A stretch of DNA of 64,000 nucleotides, taken from the NCBI RefSeq assembly GCF_900111835.1, contig NZ_FOJP01000013.1, positions 1-64,000 on the forward strand. Reading direction: 5' to 3'. Made by a program: the position numbers and the translations under genes. This stretch comes from Metapseudomonas otitidis (lineage in GTDB: Bacteria; Pseudomonadota; Gammaproteobacteria; Pseudomonadales; Pseudomonadaceae). Shown here piece after piece: positions 52,291 through 61,672 of the stretch; position 1 is the first letter of the stretch; each line of letters starts with the position of its first letter. Under the pieces are notes generated by a model, which saw only the letters and a program-made list of their open reading frames with translations, was not told the origin of the DNA and searched no databases.

Positions 52291-52791
52291 TCAGAGCTTG
52301 GCTTCGAGGGCCTTGCGGATCGCCTCGGCTCGAGCGTCCACGTCGTCGACGTTGCTGAACGGGCGGAAGTTCAGGTCCAGCACGCCGCCGTCGAAGGCCA
52401 CGCCGTCCTGGTAGGCGCTGGAGGGCGCAGTGGCCTCGTCGTAGCGCACCACCACCTTGCTCAGCTTGGCTTTCAGGGCCTGCTTGCCCATGTCGTCCAC
52501 GGCAATGGCGGACAGGGCCTTCTGCAGGGGCACGAAGTAGATCTGGGTCCAGAAACCGTCCTGGGCGTAGTTGGCGGACTGGTCCGGCAGCGCAATGGTG
52601 TTCCATTGCACGTCCAGCGGCAGCTCGTAGCCGGCAGCGGCCTGGATGGCCTTGACCTGGTCGACGTAGACGCCCTGCTCGTACGCGGTGATGGCGCGAC
52701 GCTCGGCCAGGGACGGCTCGGCGAAGGCCGGCACACCGGCCAACAGGCAGGCAGCAAGGGCGGTGAGGGTGATGAAGCGTTTGGCAGCCAT
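52291..52791 (-). CDS. Secreted protein of unknown function
   Basis: 166 residues starting MAAKRFITLTALAACLLAGV at the ATG at 52791 (AGGAG upstream; the TTG two codons earlier is not needed), with signal peptide cleavage after AFA. The mature part is soluble, mixed alpha/beta, without cysteines: an N-terminal helix (LAERRAITAYEQGVYVDQVKAIQAA) and a C-terminal part (GVAFDGGVLDLNFRPFSNVDDVD). No family that I can name. Confidence 0.75.
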   Translation of the reverse strand: MAAKRFITLTALAACLLAGVPAFAEPSLAERRAITAYEQGVYVDQVKAIQAAAGYELPLDVQWNTIALPDQSANYAQDGFWTQIYFVPLQKALSAIAVDDMGKQALKAKLSKVVVRYDEATAPSSAYQDGVAFDGGVLDLNFRPFSNVDDVDARAEAIRKALEAKL

Positions 52792-52934
52792 GAACAACTC
52801 CTGGGGCCATCGAACCCCGACAGCGGATGCAGCCGGTGGACGCGCGGCGGTGGCCTCCCTGCCACGCGCGGGGGCAAGACTAACCGAGTCGGCCGGGGCG
52901 ATCCGCCGACCGCCTCATGTTTCAGACCGATCGG

Positions 52935-53237
52935 TCACCCGGTGCGGCGCGGGACCAGGCTCAGCCCGGCTGCCGTGCTGCGCTGGGCCAGGTAGCGGGT
53001 GCAGCTCACCCGCAGGAAGGAGGCGAAGTTCACCACCTCGCCACGGTAGTCCATCACCTCGTCGTAGAGCTTGGTGATGAGCTGGTTGGTGGTCATGCCG
53101 TCCACCTCGGCGATCTCCCGGAGGATGTCCCAGAACTGGTTCTCCAGGCGCAGGGTGGTGACCACGCCCCGGATGCGCAGGGAGCGCGAGCGGGATTCGT
53201 AGAGGATCGGGTCGGCCTTTACATAGAGCTCGCACAT
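52935..53237 (-). CDS. Ribbon-helix-helix DNA-binding-like protein
   Basis: 100 residues. The core (VVTTLRLENQFWDILREIAEVDGMTTNQLITKLYDEV) is a clear RHH pattern: a beta strand with alternating residues, then two helices. The C-terminal extension (FASFLRVSCTRYLAQRS) is that of the RHH_4 subgroup, which is common as a small stand-alone protein in Proteobacteria. DNA target unknown, no toxin partner adjacent. Confidence 0.88.
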   Translation of the reverse strand: MCELYVKADPILYESRSRSLRIRGVVTTLRLENQFWDILREIAEVDGMTTNQLITKLYDEVMDYRGEVVNFASFLRVSCTRYLAQRSTAAGLSLVPRRTG

Positions 53238-53379
53238 GGGGTGGGTCCTTTATCGGGGGTCCTGAATCGTGCAGGGGCGGCTTCGGTCGCCCAGCGGTGC
53301 GCCACGGCGCCAGCGTGATGGTCGCGCCCCTGGCGGCCGCACCGCAGTATGCAGGACGGCGCAGGGATTCTGCGCCTCG

Positions 53380-53961
53380 TTACAGGCTGATCCGCGTCCC
53401 CAGCACCTCGAGGAACTTCGCCAGCCAGGCCGAATGGGCCGGCCAGGCGGGAGCGGTGACCAGGTGGCCGTCCACGTGGGCGTGGTCCACGGCGATGTCG
53501 ACGAACTCGCCACCGGCCAGGGCGACTTCCGGAGCGCAGGCCGGGTAGGCGCTGCAGGAGCGGCCCTTGAGCACGCCGGCGGCGGCCAGCAGCTGCGGGC
53601 CGTGGCAGACGGCGGCGATGGGTTTCTTCGCGGCGTCGAAGGCTTTCACCAGCTCGATCACCCGGGCGTTCAGGCGCAGGTATTCGGGGGCACGGCCGCC
53701 GGGGATCAGCAGGGCGTCGTAGTCCTCGGCGCGGACGCGGTCGAAGTCGAAGTTGAGGGCGAAGTTGTGGCCGGGCTTCTCGCTGTAGGTCTGGTCGCCT
53801 TCGAAATCATGGATGGCGGTGCGCACGGTCTGCCCGGCGACCTTGTCGGGGCACACGGCGTGGACGGTGTGGCCGACCATGCCGAGGGCCTGGAACGGCA
53901 CCATGGTTTCGTAGTCTTCGGCGTAGTCGCCGACCAGCATCAGGATCTTCTTGGCTGCCAT
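53380..53961 (-). CDS. DJ-1/PfpI-family protein
   Basis: 193 residues starting [20 protein letters not shown] at the ATG at 53961. The nucleophile elbow Cys is in [15 protein letters not shown], and the conserved Glu is in GDYAEDYE. The family includes glyoxalase III, protein deglycase and stress chaperones. The insertion around [35 protein letters not shown] is typical of the PfpI subgroup. Substrate not determinable. Confidence 0.92.
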   Translation of the reverse strand: MAAKKILMLVGDYAEDYETMVPFQALGMVGHTVHAVCPDKVAGQTVRTAIHDFEGDQTYSEKPGHNFALNFDFDRVRAEDYDALLIPGGRAPEYLRLNARVIELVKAFDAAKKPIAAVCHGPQLLAAAGVLKGRSCSAYPACAPEVALAGGEFVDIAVDHAHVDGHLVTAPAWPAHSAWLAKFLEVLGTRISL

Positions 53962-54046
53962 TGCGGGGTCCTCCCAGTCAGGGCTCAGGGTGACAAAGGT
54001 AGCCAATCATCCTCCCCAGCGTGGCCCCCTGGGTAACACCCGGCTA

Positions 54047-54598
54047 CTACAGCGGCTGGCCGTTGGCGTCGATGCGCAGCAGCGGTTGCACCTGGCGGGT
54101 GGCGGCGATCTCCTGGCGGCCCAGGGCCTCGCCCACCAGCTGCAGCGGGCCGTCGCCCTGGGGCGGCAGCTCGGCGTTCTTCGGCGGCGGATTGAGCTCG
54201 TCGTAGCGCAGGTAGTAGGTGCCGCCGGCACCGGCCTCGAAGGCGAAGCTGGTGATCTGGGTGAAGTCGAAATAGCCGCCGGCCAGCAGCGTCCAGTAGG
54301 TACCCATCAGCGGGCGGCGCATCTCCAGGCGGTAGTTGGCGACGTCGAACTCCAGGGCCAGGTAGCCGTTGCTCGGCAGGGTGCCGATCAGCCGGCCGTC
54401 GAGGAACAGCCCAGGCGCCTCCAGCTCCTGGTCGGCCCAGTCGCTGCGGGGGCGGTAGATGTAGACCAGGGCATGGTCGCCGTCCCGGGGCGCCAGCGCC
54501 TCGAAGGCCGGGCCGTCGGTGGCGCCGAAAAAGGCACCGGGGGTGGAACAGGCGGACAACAGCACGACCAGCAGGGGCAACAGCAGCGGACGGCGCAT
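54047..54598 (-). CDS. DUF2846-type lipoprotein
   Basis: 183 residues starting MRRPLLLPLLVVLLSACSTP at the ATG at 54598, lipobox LLSAC. The mature part has the DUF2846 signature (HALVYIYRPRS, FLDGRLIGTLPSNGYLALEF, GGTYYLRYDE). It is a beta-sandwich lipoprotein with no known activity. The longer frame reading from 54658 is less likely. Confidence 0.85.
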   Translation of the reverse strand: MRRPLLLPLLVVLLSACSTPGAFFGATDGPAFEALAPRDGDHALVYIYRPRSDWADQELEAPGLFLDGRLIGTLPSNGYLALEFDVANYRLEMRRPLMGTYWTLLAGGYFDFTQITSFAFEAGAGGTYYLRYDELNPPPKNAELPPQGDGPLQLVGEALGRQEIAATRQVQPLLRIDANGQPL

Positions 54599-54674
54599 GG
54601 GCACATCTCTCGTTATGGGGTGCAGGGAGCGTAGCCGGCGGCGGGCCACTGCCGACACCCGACAAAGGTTCGGC

Positions 54675-55829
54675 TCAGCGGCGGCGGTCCAGCAGGTTCA
54701 CCGCCAGGCGGTCGAGCCAGCCCCACAGGCGCTGGTAGAAGCGCTTGAGCAGCGGCCGGGCGTGCCAGTCCTCCAGGGTGATCTCGCGGCTGTCGTCGAA
54801 GTCGCGGCCGAGGGAGGCCGCCACCTGCTCGGTGAAGTGCCGGTCCAGGGCCTCGACGTTGGCTTCGAGGTTGAAGCGCAGGTTCCAGTGGTCGAAGTTG
54901 CACGAGCCGACGCTGACCCAGCCGTCCACCAGCACCATCTTCAGGTGCAGGAAGCGCGGCTGGTACTCGAAGATCCGCACGTTGGCCCGCAGCAGGCGCG
55001 GGTAGTAGCGCTGCCCGGCGAAGCGCACCGGCGGGTGGTCGGTGTTGCGCCCGGTGAGCAGCAGGCGCACGTCCACGCCGCGCCGGGCGGCCTTGATCAG
55101 GGCGCGGCGCACCTTCCAGCTGGGCAGGAAGTACGGCGTGGCCAGCCACACCCGCTCCTTGGCGTTGCGCAGGCTGCGCACCAGGGACTGGACGATGTCC
55201 AGGTGCTGGCGGGCGTCGGCGTAGGCCACCCGGCCCATGCCCACGCCGGCCGAGGGATAGGGCGGCAGGTGGCTGAGCCCCGGCGCCTCGTCCGGCAGCC
55301 AGGGACGGCGACGCAGGTTGGCCAGCCACTGGAAGTCGAAGATCAGTTTCCAATGCACCACCAGCGGCCCCTGGATCGCCACCATGGCCTCATGCCAATG
55401 GCTTTCGGCCTCGCCGGGCTGCCAGAAGTCGTCGGTGGAGCCGGTGCCGCCCACGTAGGCGACGCGGTCGTCCACCACCAGGATCTTGCGGTGGTCGCGG
55501 TAGAAGTTGTTCGCCCCACGCCGCCAGCGGATGGGGTTGTAGAACTGCAGCAGCACACCGGCCTCGGCCAGCCGCCCGCGCAGGGCCTGACCGAGCTTCT
55601 GGCTGCCGAAGCCGTCGAACAGGCAGCGCACCTTCACCCCCCGCCGCGCGGCCTGGCAGAGCACCTCCACCAGGGCCTCGCTGCAACGGCCGTCCTCCAC
55701 CAGGTAGAGCTCCAGGCTGACGTGGTGCTCGGCCCGGTCGATGTCGGCCAGCATGGCGGGAAAGAAGCTCGGCCCGTCGATCAGCAGATCAAAGCGGTTG
55801 CCGGACTTCCAGGGGAAGATGTGGCCCAT
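54675..55829 (-). CDS. clsB: Phospholipase D-family cardiolipin synthase (ClsB-like)
   Basis: 384 residues with two HKD motifs: HRKILVVD (with the preceding NNFYRD) and HLKMVLVD. The conserved GSxNFD/GGTGSTDDFW segments follow each, as in cardiolipin synthases that condense two phospholipids. It lacks the N-terminal membrane spans of ClsA, fitting the ClsB branch. The ATG shares a base with the YceI stop codon (TGATG), so the two genes are translationally coupled. Confidence 0.9.
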   Translation of the reverse strand: MGHIFPWKSGNRFDLLIDGPSFFPAMLADIDRAEHHVSLELYLVEDGRCSEALVEVLCQAARRGVKVRCLFDGFGSQKLGQALRGRLAEAGVLLQFYNPIRWRRGANNFYRDHRKILVVDDRVAYVGGTGSTDDFWQPGEAESHWHEAMVAIQGPLVVHWKLIFDFQWLANLRRRPWLPDEAPGLSHLPPYPSAGVGMGRVAYADARQHLDIVQSLVRSLRNAKERVWLATPYFLPSWKVRRALIKAARRGVDVRLLLTGRNTDHPPVRFAGQRYYPRLLRANVRIFEYQPRFLHLKMVLVDGWVSVGSCNFDHWNLRFNLEANVEALDRHFTEQVAASLGRDFDDSREITLEDWHARPLLKRFYQRLWGWLDRLAVNLLDRRR

Positions 55830-56410
55830 CAGCGCGCCGTGAAGATCAGCACGGCGCCCACCGGCACCGAGCTGCTGATGGAGGAGAGCCCCGCCAACTG
55901 CTTGAGGGTGCCCAGGCCTTCCATCAGGCCGAAGTCCTCCGCCTGCAGCACCAGCGGGGCCAGGGTCACCACCTGGAAGCGGCGGTCATCCAGGCGGGTG
56001 GCCAGCAGCTCGGCCTGGTACTCGTGCTCGCGGCCGTGCAGCGTCACCTTCAGCGGCAGGCGCAGCTCCAGCTGGGCGCCGGGGGCCAGGTCGGTGATGG
56101 GGCGCAGGTCGATCTGGGCGTGCACCTCGGCCTCGGGGTTGCGTTCGATCTCGAAGAACAGGTCGCGCAGGCGCTGGTCCCGCAGGGGGATGCCGGTGCT
56201 CACCGACTCCAGTTCGATGCGCAGGTGGGCCTTGCCGGTTTCGCCGATGTTGCCGTGCAGGGTGAGGAAGCGGTGCACCTCGGAGAGGCTGCCGCCCTTG
56301 GTGGAAATGAAGGACAGCCGCGAGGACTCGTTGTCCAGGTACCAGCCCGCGTGGGCCGGCAGCGCCAGGGCGCCCAGCAGGGCGAAGACGAGGGGAATGG
56401 ACGTGCGCAT
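55829..56410 (-). CDS. YceI-family periplasmic lipid-binding protein
   Basis: 193 residues with a signal peptide ending PAHA. The YceI lipocalin-like barrel follows: WYLDNESSRLSFISTKGGSLSEVHRF, then IELESVSTGIPLRDQRLRDLFF and the C-terminal SSSVPVGAVLIFTA. The family binds polyisoprenoid-type lipids in the periplasm. It is coupled to clsB, suggesting a shared role in lipid handling (inference). Confidence 0.9.
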   Translation of the reverse strand: MRTSIPLVFALLGALALPAHAGWYLDNESSRLSFISTKGGSLSEVHRFLTLHGNIGETGKAHLRIELESVSTGIPLRDQRLRDLFFEIERNPEAEVHAQIDLRPITDLAPGAQLELRLPLKVTLHGREHEYQAELLATRLDDRRFQVVTLAPLVLQAEDFGLMEGLGTLKQLAGLSSISSSVPVGAVLIFTAR

Positions 56411-56475
56411 GGGGACTCCTGTTGCAAATCGGCGCCACCTTAAACCGCCGGCCAGCGCACCTGCAAACCAGGGTC

Positions 56476-56507
56476 GCCGGCCCGTCGCCAGCAGGGCGAG
56501 GGCCGGC
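56476..56507. terminator. Inverted repeat after the porin gene
   Basis: GCCGGCCC (56476-56483) pairs with GGGCCGGC (56500-56507), 13 bp beyond the porin stop on the minus strand. There is no T-tract, so a terminator role is likely but unproven. Confidence 0.5.
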
Positions 56508-56519
56508 CTGTCCTTCGGA

Positions 56520-57827
56520 TCAGAAGCTATAGACGTAGTTCAGGTACAAACGTTCGGCGTGGTGGGTGATGATGCCCGCCGGCCCGCGCGAGGCCTGCCG
56601 GCGGTCCACCCCGTCGGGTACGCCTTCGGTGTGGAAGCGGTTGTGCAGCCAGGCCAGGCTGAGCCCCCTGAGCGGCCCGTCGAAGCGGTACTGCAGCAGG
56701 CTCTGGAACTCCCGCCGGGAGAAGTCGCGGTAGCCGGCGGCGTGGTCGGAGAAGGCGTAGTGGCTGTCCAGCCGCAGCTGGGGCAGGCCGAAGGCGCTGA
56801 AGTCCATCCCGGCCATGAGCTTGACCATGGCCTCGTCCTCGGCGCCGAAGTAGTAGAACAGCTTGGCGCTGCTGTTCCAGGTGCCGTGGTCCTGGCGGAA
56901 GAACGGGCGGTCGAAGTCGCCACCCCGCACCCGGTTGTAGGCCGCCCCCAGGGTGTAGGTGGGCGTGCGGTACTTCAGCGACAGGTCGGTGTAGCGGGCC
57001 CGGTGCTGCCGCTCCGCCTCGAACAGGCCGCGCACGCCCTCGTGCTCGAACAGGCGCCCGGCGTCCTGCTGGGCGCCGAGGGTGCCCGCGAGGTCGATGA
57101 AGCGCTCATCCCCCAGGGCCAGGCTGTGCTCCAGCTTGATGGAGCCGACCTTGAGGTAGTCTTCGGCCAGGCTGTACTCGCCAGTCAGGCGGCTGGTGGT
57201 GGGCAGCGTCCATTCCACGGCCGCCAGGTGCAGCGCCTCGATGCGCTGGCCACGGAAGTTGCGCAGGGTGTCGGACCAGCCCGACTCGTTGCGCGCACTG
57301 AAGCCGGTGAGGCGGCTGTAGCGCAGAGCGCGGCCCTCGGCGCGCCACTCCAGGTCCGTCCCCAGGGTGGAGGGCGGCAGGATGCGGCTGAAGGGGTCGT
57401 CGTAGTACTGCCCGTAGCGCCGGCTCTTCTTGCCGAGCCCCAGTTGCAGGTAGCCGTCGGCCACCGGGAGCCGTCCGCGCAGGTAGGCCTCCACCGGCTT
57501 GGCGATGCCGTGGGGCGACTGCACGCTGCGCCCGGCTTCCAGGTTGCTGATGCTGGTGGCCTCGTGGCCCACGTGCAGCGCATCGGCCAGGCCGTAGGCG
57601 TAGTCCACGCCGAACAGGTCGCGGTACCAGCCGGAGTTGAAGCTGAACAGGGCGGCCTGCACCCATTCGTCGCGGTTGGGGCCGACCTCGCCGCCGTCGT
57701 TCTCCTTCCAGTAGAACTGGCTGTAGCGCAGCGACGTGCGGCTGTCGTCGATGAAGGGTTCGGCATGGCACGCCCAGCCGGACGCCAGGCACAGCAGCCC
57801 GGCGAGGCCTTTCTCTCGCAGGTTCAT
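56520..57827 (-). CDS. OprD-family outer-membrane porin
   Basis: 435 residues starting MNLREKGLAGLLCLASGWAC at the ATG at 57827 (AAGGA upstream). Signal peptide at 1-22, then an 18-strand OprD-type barrel: FIDDSRTSLRYSQFYWKEND at the start, KKSRRYGQYYDDPFSRILPPST in the middle, C-terminal aromatic residue in YLNYVYSF. OprD-family porins admit small carboxylates or amino-acid-like solutes. The operator at 57911-57938 lies about 90 bp upstream and matches one before the M20 gene, so this is probably the uptake pore for the substrate of that pathway. Confidence 0.93.
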   Translation of the reverse strand: MNLREKGLAGLLCLASGWACHAEPFIDDSRTSLRYSQFYWKENDGGEVGPNRDEWVQAALFSFNSGWYRDLFGVDYAYGLADALHVGHEATSISNLEAGRSVQSPHGIAKPVEAYLRGRLPVADGYLQLGLGKKSRRYGQYYDDPFSRILPPSTLGTDLEWRAEGRALRYSRLTGFSARNESGWSDTLRNFRGQRIEALHLAAVEWTLPTTSRLTGEYSLAEDYLKVGSIKLEHSLALGDERFIDLAGTLGAQQDAGRLFEHEGVRGLFEAERQHRARYTDLSLKYRTPTYTLGAAYNRVRGGDFDRPFFRQDHGTWNSSAKLFYYFGAEDEAMVKLMAGMDFSAFGLPQLRLDSHYAFSDHAAGYRDFSRREFQSLLQYRFDGPLRGLSLAWLHNRFHTEGVPDGVDRRQASRGPAGIITHHAERLYLNYVYSF

Positions 57828-57910
57828 CTCGTTGTCCTTCTTGTTGTTCTGGATGAAAGGTGAGGCTGTCCGGACAGGCAGGCCCATTGTGGGCGGCCGC
57901 CCCCGACAGG

Positions 57911-57938
57911 CAATCGAAATGGGTTCCACCGGGTGGAA
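57911..57938. promoter_or_regulatory. Probable IclR operator upstream of the porin gene
   Basis: CAATCGAA, a 4-bp gap, then GTTCCAC-CGG-GTGGAA: inverted arms TTCCAC (57924-57929) and GTGGAA (57933-57938). The same extended sequence occurs at 62952-62981 before the M20 amidohydrolase gene. Both sit about 90-100 bp from an ATG. Confidence 0.7.
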
Positions 57939-57999
57939 TGGCGGGCGGGACGATGGTGCAGGCGACAGGAAGCCGGACGCGGGAGGGTGGGCCGGCGGC

Positions 58000-58770
58000 C
58001 TAGGCCAGCCGGCCCTGCAACAGGTCGACGGTGCCGGCGAGGTCCTGCAGGTGCTGGCCGCTGACCCGCTCGACGCTGTCCTGGTCGCGGGGCCAGTGCA
58101 GGGCGACGCTGCCCACGACACGCCCCTGGCGACGCACCGGCAAGGCCACGGCGCGGATCAGGAAGGGCAGGCGCACGGCATATTCCCAGCTGCCCTCGGT
58201 GCGCTCGCCATAGCCCTGGCGGTGGGCCTGTTCATGGACCCGCTGCAGCGCCTCGCCGGGCAGGCCATGGCGCGCGGCCAGGCGCTCCAGGTCGGTGGGC
58301 TCCAGGGCGGCGACGCAGGCCTTGCCCATGGCCGACTGGTGCAGGCTGGCCTTGAGCCCCACCACCAGGCGGTTGTTCGGGTAGCGCCGACGCAGCACCT
58401 GGGGCACGGCGCTTTCCACCACCAGCAGGTCGTCTCCGTCGAAGAACGACAGGTCGGCCACCAGGCCGGTGCGCTCGGCCAGCTCGCAGAGCAGCGGCGA
58501 GGCGCGCTCCACCAGTTGCCGGAGGAAGCGCTGCTGCGGGTCGCCGAACAGGCGCTCGGCGGTGAGCCGGTAGCGCCGGTCGCACAGCCCCCGGTACAGC
58601 CAGCCCTGCTCCTGCAGGGTGTGCAACAGGCGCGACACCGTGGCCTTGGGCAGGCCGGTGAGGTAGTGCAGCTCCTCCAATCCCAGGGCGTCATGGGCGC
58701 CCAGCAGTTCGAGGATGCCCAAGGCGCGCTCCACCGAGCGCACCGTGCCGTTGTCTTCTCGTGTTTGCAT
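58000..58770 (-). CDS. IclR-family transcriptional regulator
   Basis: 256 residues: N-terminal winged helix-turn-helix (about 10-75: SVERALGILELLGAHDALGL, GLPKATVSRLLHTLQEQG) and a C-terminal GAF-like effector domain (about 85-255: HQSAMGKACVAALEP, the conserved signature stretch of IclR effectors). It lies between the amidase gene and the porin gene on the same strand. The two matching palindromes flanking the locus are its most likely binding sites. Confidence 0.93.
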   Translation of the reverse strand: MQTREDNGTVRSVERALGILELLGAHDALGLEELHYLTGLPKATVSRLLHTLQEQGWLYRGLCDRRYRLTAERLFGDPQQRFLRQLVERASPLLCELAERTGLVADLSFFDGDDLLVVESAVPQVLRRRYPNNRLVVGLKASLHQSAMGKACVAALEPTDLERLAARHGLPGEALQRVHEQAHRQGYGERTEGSWEYAVRLPFLIRAVALPVRRQGRVVGSVALHWPRDQDSVERVSGQHLQDLAGTVDLLQGRLA

Positions 58771-58840
58771 ACCCGCCTCCCCTCCCCCATGGCGATGACA
58801 GGCGCCAGCAAGATACGGGCCTTGGCCGGCCCGTGATCGC

Positions 58841-60328
58841 TCAGTTCGCGGGTGGCCAACCCAGCAACGCCGGCGGGCGCCGCGTCACCCAGCGGGTCTG
58901 CCGCTCGTGGGCATGGGCCAGCTGCAGCACCGCCAGGTCGGCACGCGCCGGGCCGATCAGTTGCACGCCCATGGGCAGCCCAGCCTCGCCGAAGCCCACC
59001 GGCACGCTCATGGCCGGCAGGCCCGCGAGGCTCACGCCGATCACCACCTCCATCCAGCGGTGGTAGCTGTCCATGGCGCGGCCGGCCACCTCGGTGGGCC
59101 AGGGCTGCGCCGAGTCGAAAGGGAACACCTGGGCGCTGGGCAGCAGCAGGAAGTCGTAACGCTCGAACAGCGCCGTCACCACGCGGTACCAGTCGCTGCG
59201 GTCCACCGAGGCCTGGTGCACCGCCTCGGCGCTGAGGCCCAGGCCGCCCTCCACCTCCCAGCAGGCTTCCGGCTTGAGCCGCGCGCGCCGCGCCGGGTCG
59301 GCATACAGCGGCCCCAGGCTGCCGGCCACCAGCCAGTGGCGGTGCACGCACCAGCAGCGCCAGAGCCGCTCCGGGTCGTAGTCCGGCACCACCGGCTCCA
59401 CCTCGCAGCCCAAGGCGCGGAAGTCCGCCAGCCCAGCCTCGCACAGCGCCAGCAGGCCCGCCTCCATGGGCAGGTGGCCCCCCAGGTCGCCAAGCCAGCC
59501 GATGCGGGTGCCGGTGAAGTCCCGCTCCAGCGAGCCCTCCAGGTCCTGGCTGGACAACTGCGCCAGGGGCACGCCCGCCGCCGGCCCGGCCTGGGTGCGC
59601 AGCAGCGCGGCGACGTCGGCCACGCTGCGGCCCATGGGCCCTTCGGTGGCCAGCTGCTGGACGAACAGCTCCGGCGTCGGGCCGAAGGGCACCCGCCCCA
59701 GGGACGGGCGCAGGCCGTAGACGTTGTTGAAGGCCGCCGGGTTGCGCAGCGAGCCCATCATGTCGCTGCCGTCGGCCACCGGCAGCAGGCGCAGGGCCAG
59801 CGCCACCGCCGCCCCGCCGCTGCTGCCGCCGGCGCTGCGGCTGGGGTCGTAGGCGTTGCCGGTGATGCCGTGCACCGGGTTGTAGGTGTGCGAGCCGAGG
59901 CCGAACTCGGGGGTGTTGCTGCGCCCGATGAACAGCGCGCCGGCCGCCCGGGCGCGGGCCACCACGTGGGCGTCGTGGCGGGTCACCTGGTCGGCGAACA
60001 GCGGCGAGCCGAGGCTAGTGCGCAGGCCGGCGGTGGCGGCCAGGTCCTTCGGTGCCTGGGGCATGCCATGCATCCAGCCCAGCCATTGCCCATTGGCCAG
60101 TTGCCGGTCGCGCTGCTCCGCCTCGGCCAGCAGGCGCTCCTCGGGCTGAAGGTCCACCAGGGCGTTGACCACCGGGTTGAGGGCGTGGATGTGCTCCAGG
60201 TAGGCCTGCATCACCTCGCGGCAGGCCACCTGGCGGGTGCGGATGGCCTCGGACAGCGGCAGGGCGTCCAGGGCGACGATCTCCTCGCGCAGGGAGCGGG
60301 CAGGTGCGGGGGGTCGGGTCAGGCTCAT
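58841..60328 (-). CDS. Amidase-signature family hydrolase
   Basis: 495 residues from the ATG at 60328 (MSLTRPPAPARSLREEIVAL), overlapping the transporter stop by 4 bp. The Ser-cisSer-Lys triad is intact: Lys94 (QAPKDLAAT), Ser169 (SAGGSSGGAA) and Ser193 (MGSLRNPA). It hydrolyses a carboxamide. Third gene of the M20-MHS-amidase operon, so it probably acts on the same imported compound or on a product of the M20 enzyme. Confidence 0.93.
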   Translation of the reverse strand: MSLTRPPAPARSLREEIVALDALPLSEAIRTRQVACREVMQAYLEHIHALNPVVNALVDLQPEERLLAEAEQRDRQLANGQWLGWMHGMPQAPKDLAATAGLRTSLGSPLFADQVTRHDAHVVARARAAGALFIGRSNTPEFGLGSHTYNPVHGITGNAYDPSRSAGGSSGGAAVALALRLLPVADGSDMMGSLRNPAAFNNVYGLRPSLGRVPFGPTPELFVQQLATEGPMGRSVADVAALLRTQAGPAAGVPLAQLSSQDLEGSLERDFTGTRIGWLGDLGGHLPMEAGLLALCEAGLADFRALGCEVEPVVPDYDPERLWRCWCVHRHWLVAGSLGPLYADPARRARLKPEACWEVEGGLGLSAEAVHQASVDRSDWYRVVTALFERYDFLLLPSAQVFPFDSAQPWPTEVAGRAMDSYHRWMEVVIGVSLAGLPAMSVPVGFGEAGLPMGVQLIGPARADLAVLQLAHAHERQTRWVTRRPPALLGWPPAN

Positions 60329-61659
60329 TCGGCAAGGCTCCGGGTGGGCTGGGACAGGGAAAGCCGGCGGGCACGGCGCGCCAGGGCGGCGGGGGCGCCT
60401 TCGCGCAGGTGCCAGTTGGCGACTAGGCCGAGGCTGGCGGCGAAGACCACATAGTAGGCGGGTGCCACCGGGTCGCCGGTGGTCTGGGTAAGCCAGGTGA
60501 CGATGAAGGGGGCGAACCCGCCGAACAGCATCACCCCCAGGTTGTTCGACAGCGCCAGCCCGGTGGAGCGCACCGCCGCCGGGAACTGCTCGGCACTGGC
60601 AGTGGGCCCGGGGCCGTAGATGCTGCCGATGGCGCTGCATAGCAGCAGCTGCATCACCAGCAGGCGGCCGAGGCCGGGCGCGGCCGCCACCCAGCTGAAC
60701 AGCGGGTAGACCATCACCAGGAAGGCGAAGGTGCCCACCAGCAGCACCGGGCGCCGCCCGACCTGGTCGGACAGGTGCCCCGCCAGGGGGATCACCAGGG
60801 TCATCCAGGCCACGGCGGCCATCTGCACCATGAACACCTGGTCCAGCGGCAGCCCCAGCTGCTTGTGGGCGAAGGTGGGCATGTTCACCAGCACCACGTA
60901 GAAAGCCACGGTGCCGCTGATGGTGCAGCCGAGGGTGACCAGCACGGCCCGGCCGTTCTCCCGCAGCATGCGACCGAAGCCAATGTGCTCGCCGCGCTGG
61001 GTGTCACGGGCCTCCAGGAAGGCTTCGGTCTCGGCCATGTGCCGGCGCATCCACAGCCCCACCGGGCCGATCAGCAGCCCCACCAGGAAGGGCACCCGCC
61101 ACCCCCAGGCATCCAGCGCCTCGGGCGAGAGCCCGTGGGTGACCAGGGCGCCCATCCCGGAGCCGGCGAACACCGCCAGGCACTGGCCGAACAGCTGCCA
61201 GGCGCCATACAGCCCGCGCCGATGGGCCGGTGCGCTCTCCACCAGGAAGGCCGTGGCGCTGCCGTATTCGCCGCCGGTGGCGAAGCCCTGGAGCATCCGC
61301 GCCACCACGATCAGCAGCGGCGCGCCGAGGCCGATGGCGGCGTAGTCGGGGGCCAGGGCGATCATGGCGATGGAGACGGTCATCAGCAGGATGATCAGCT
61401 GCATGGCCGCCTTGCGCCCGCGGCGGTCGGCGTAGAGGCCCAGGAGGATGCCGCCCACCGGGCGCATGAAGAAGCCGACGCCGAAGGTGGCCAGGGCCAT
61501 CAGCAGCGAGGCGTACTCGTCGTCCGAGGGGAAGAACAGCCGGGCAATGATGCTGGAAAGGAAGCCGTAGACGATGAAGTCGTACCACTCCAGTGCGTTT
61601 CCGATGACGGCAGCCGTCACCTGGCGGCCGCGCGAGGCGCCGCTGGCGGATGGTTTCAT
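60325..61659 (-). CDS. MHS-family (major facilitator) metabolite:proton symporter
   Basis: 444 residues, twelve membrane spans. The start (VTAAVIGNALEWYDFIVYGF) and the loops GVGFFMRPVGGILLGLYADRRGRK, ATGGEYGSATAFLVES and GHLSDQVGRRPVLL are those of the MHS group (relatives: ProP, ShiA, citrate symporters). Inner-membrane importer for an organic acid or zwitterion. The exact substrate is not readable. It follows the M20 gene by 13 bp. Confidence 0.92.
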   Translation of the reverse strand: MKPSASGASRGRQVTAAVIGNALEWYDFIVYGFLSSIIARLFFPSDDEYASLLMALATFGVGFFMRPVGGILLGLYADRRGRKAAMQLIILLMTVSIAMIALAPDYAAIGLGAPLLIVVARMLQGFATGGEYGSATAFLVESAPAHRRGLYGAWQLFGQCLAVFAGSGMGALVTHGLSPEALDAWGWRVPFLVGLLIGPVGLWMRRHMAETEAFLEARDTQRGEHIGFGRMLRENGRAVLVTLGCTISGTVAFYVVLVNMPTFAHKQLGLPLDQVFMVQMAAVAWMTLVIPLAGHLSDQVGRRPVLLVGTFAFLVMVYPLFSWVAAAPGLGRLLVMQLLLCSAIGSIYGPGPTASAEQFPAAVRSTGLALSNNLGVMLFGGFAPFIVTWLTQTTGDPVAPAYYVVFAASLGLVANWHLREGAPAALARRARRLSLSQPTRSLAE

Positions 61660-61672
61660 GGCGGTCTCCGGG

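Noticed and set aside
54519-57863. A 1114-codon rightward open frame opposite the lipoprotein, clsB, YceI and porin genes
   Set aside because: Antisense shadow of four well-supported leftward genes. No recognisable domain.
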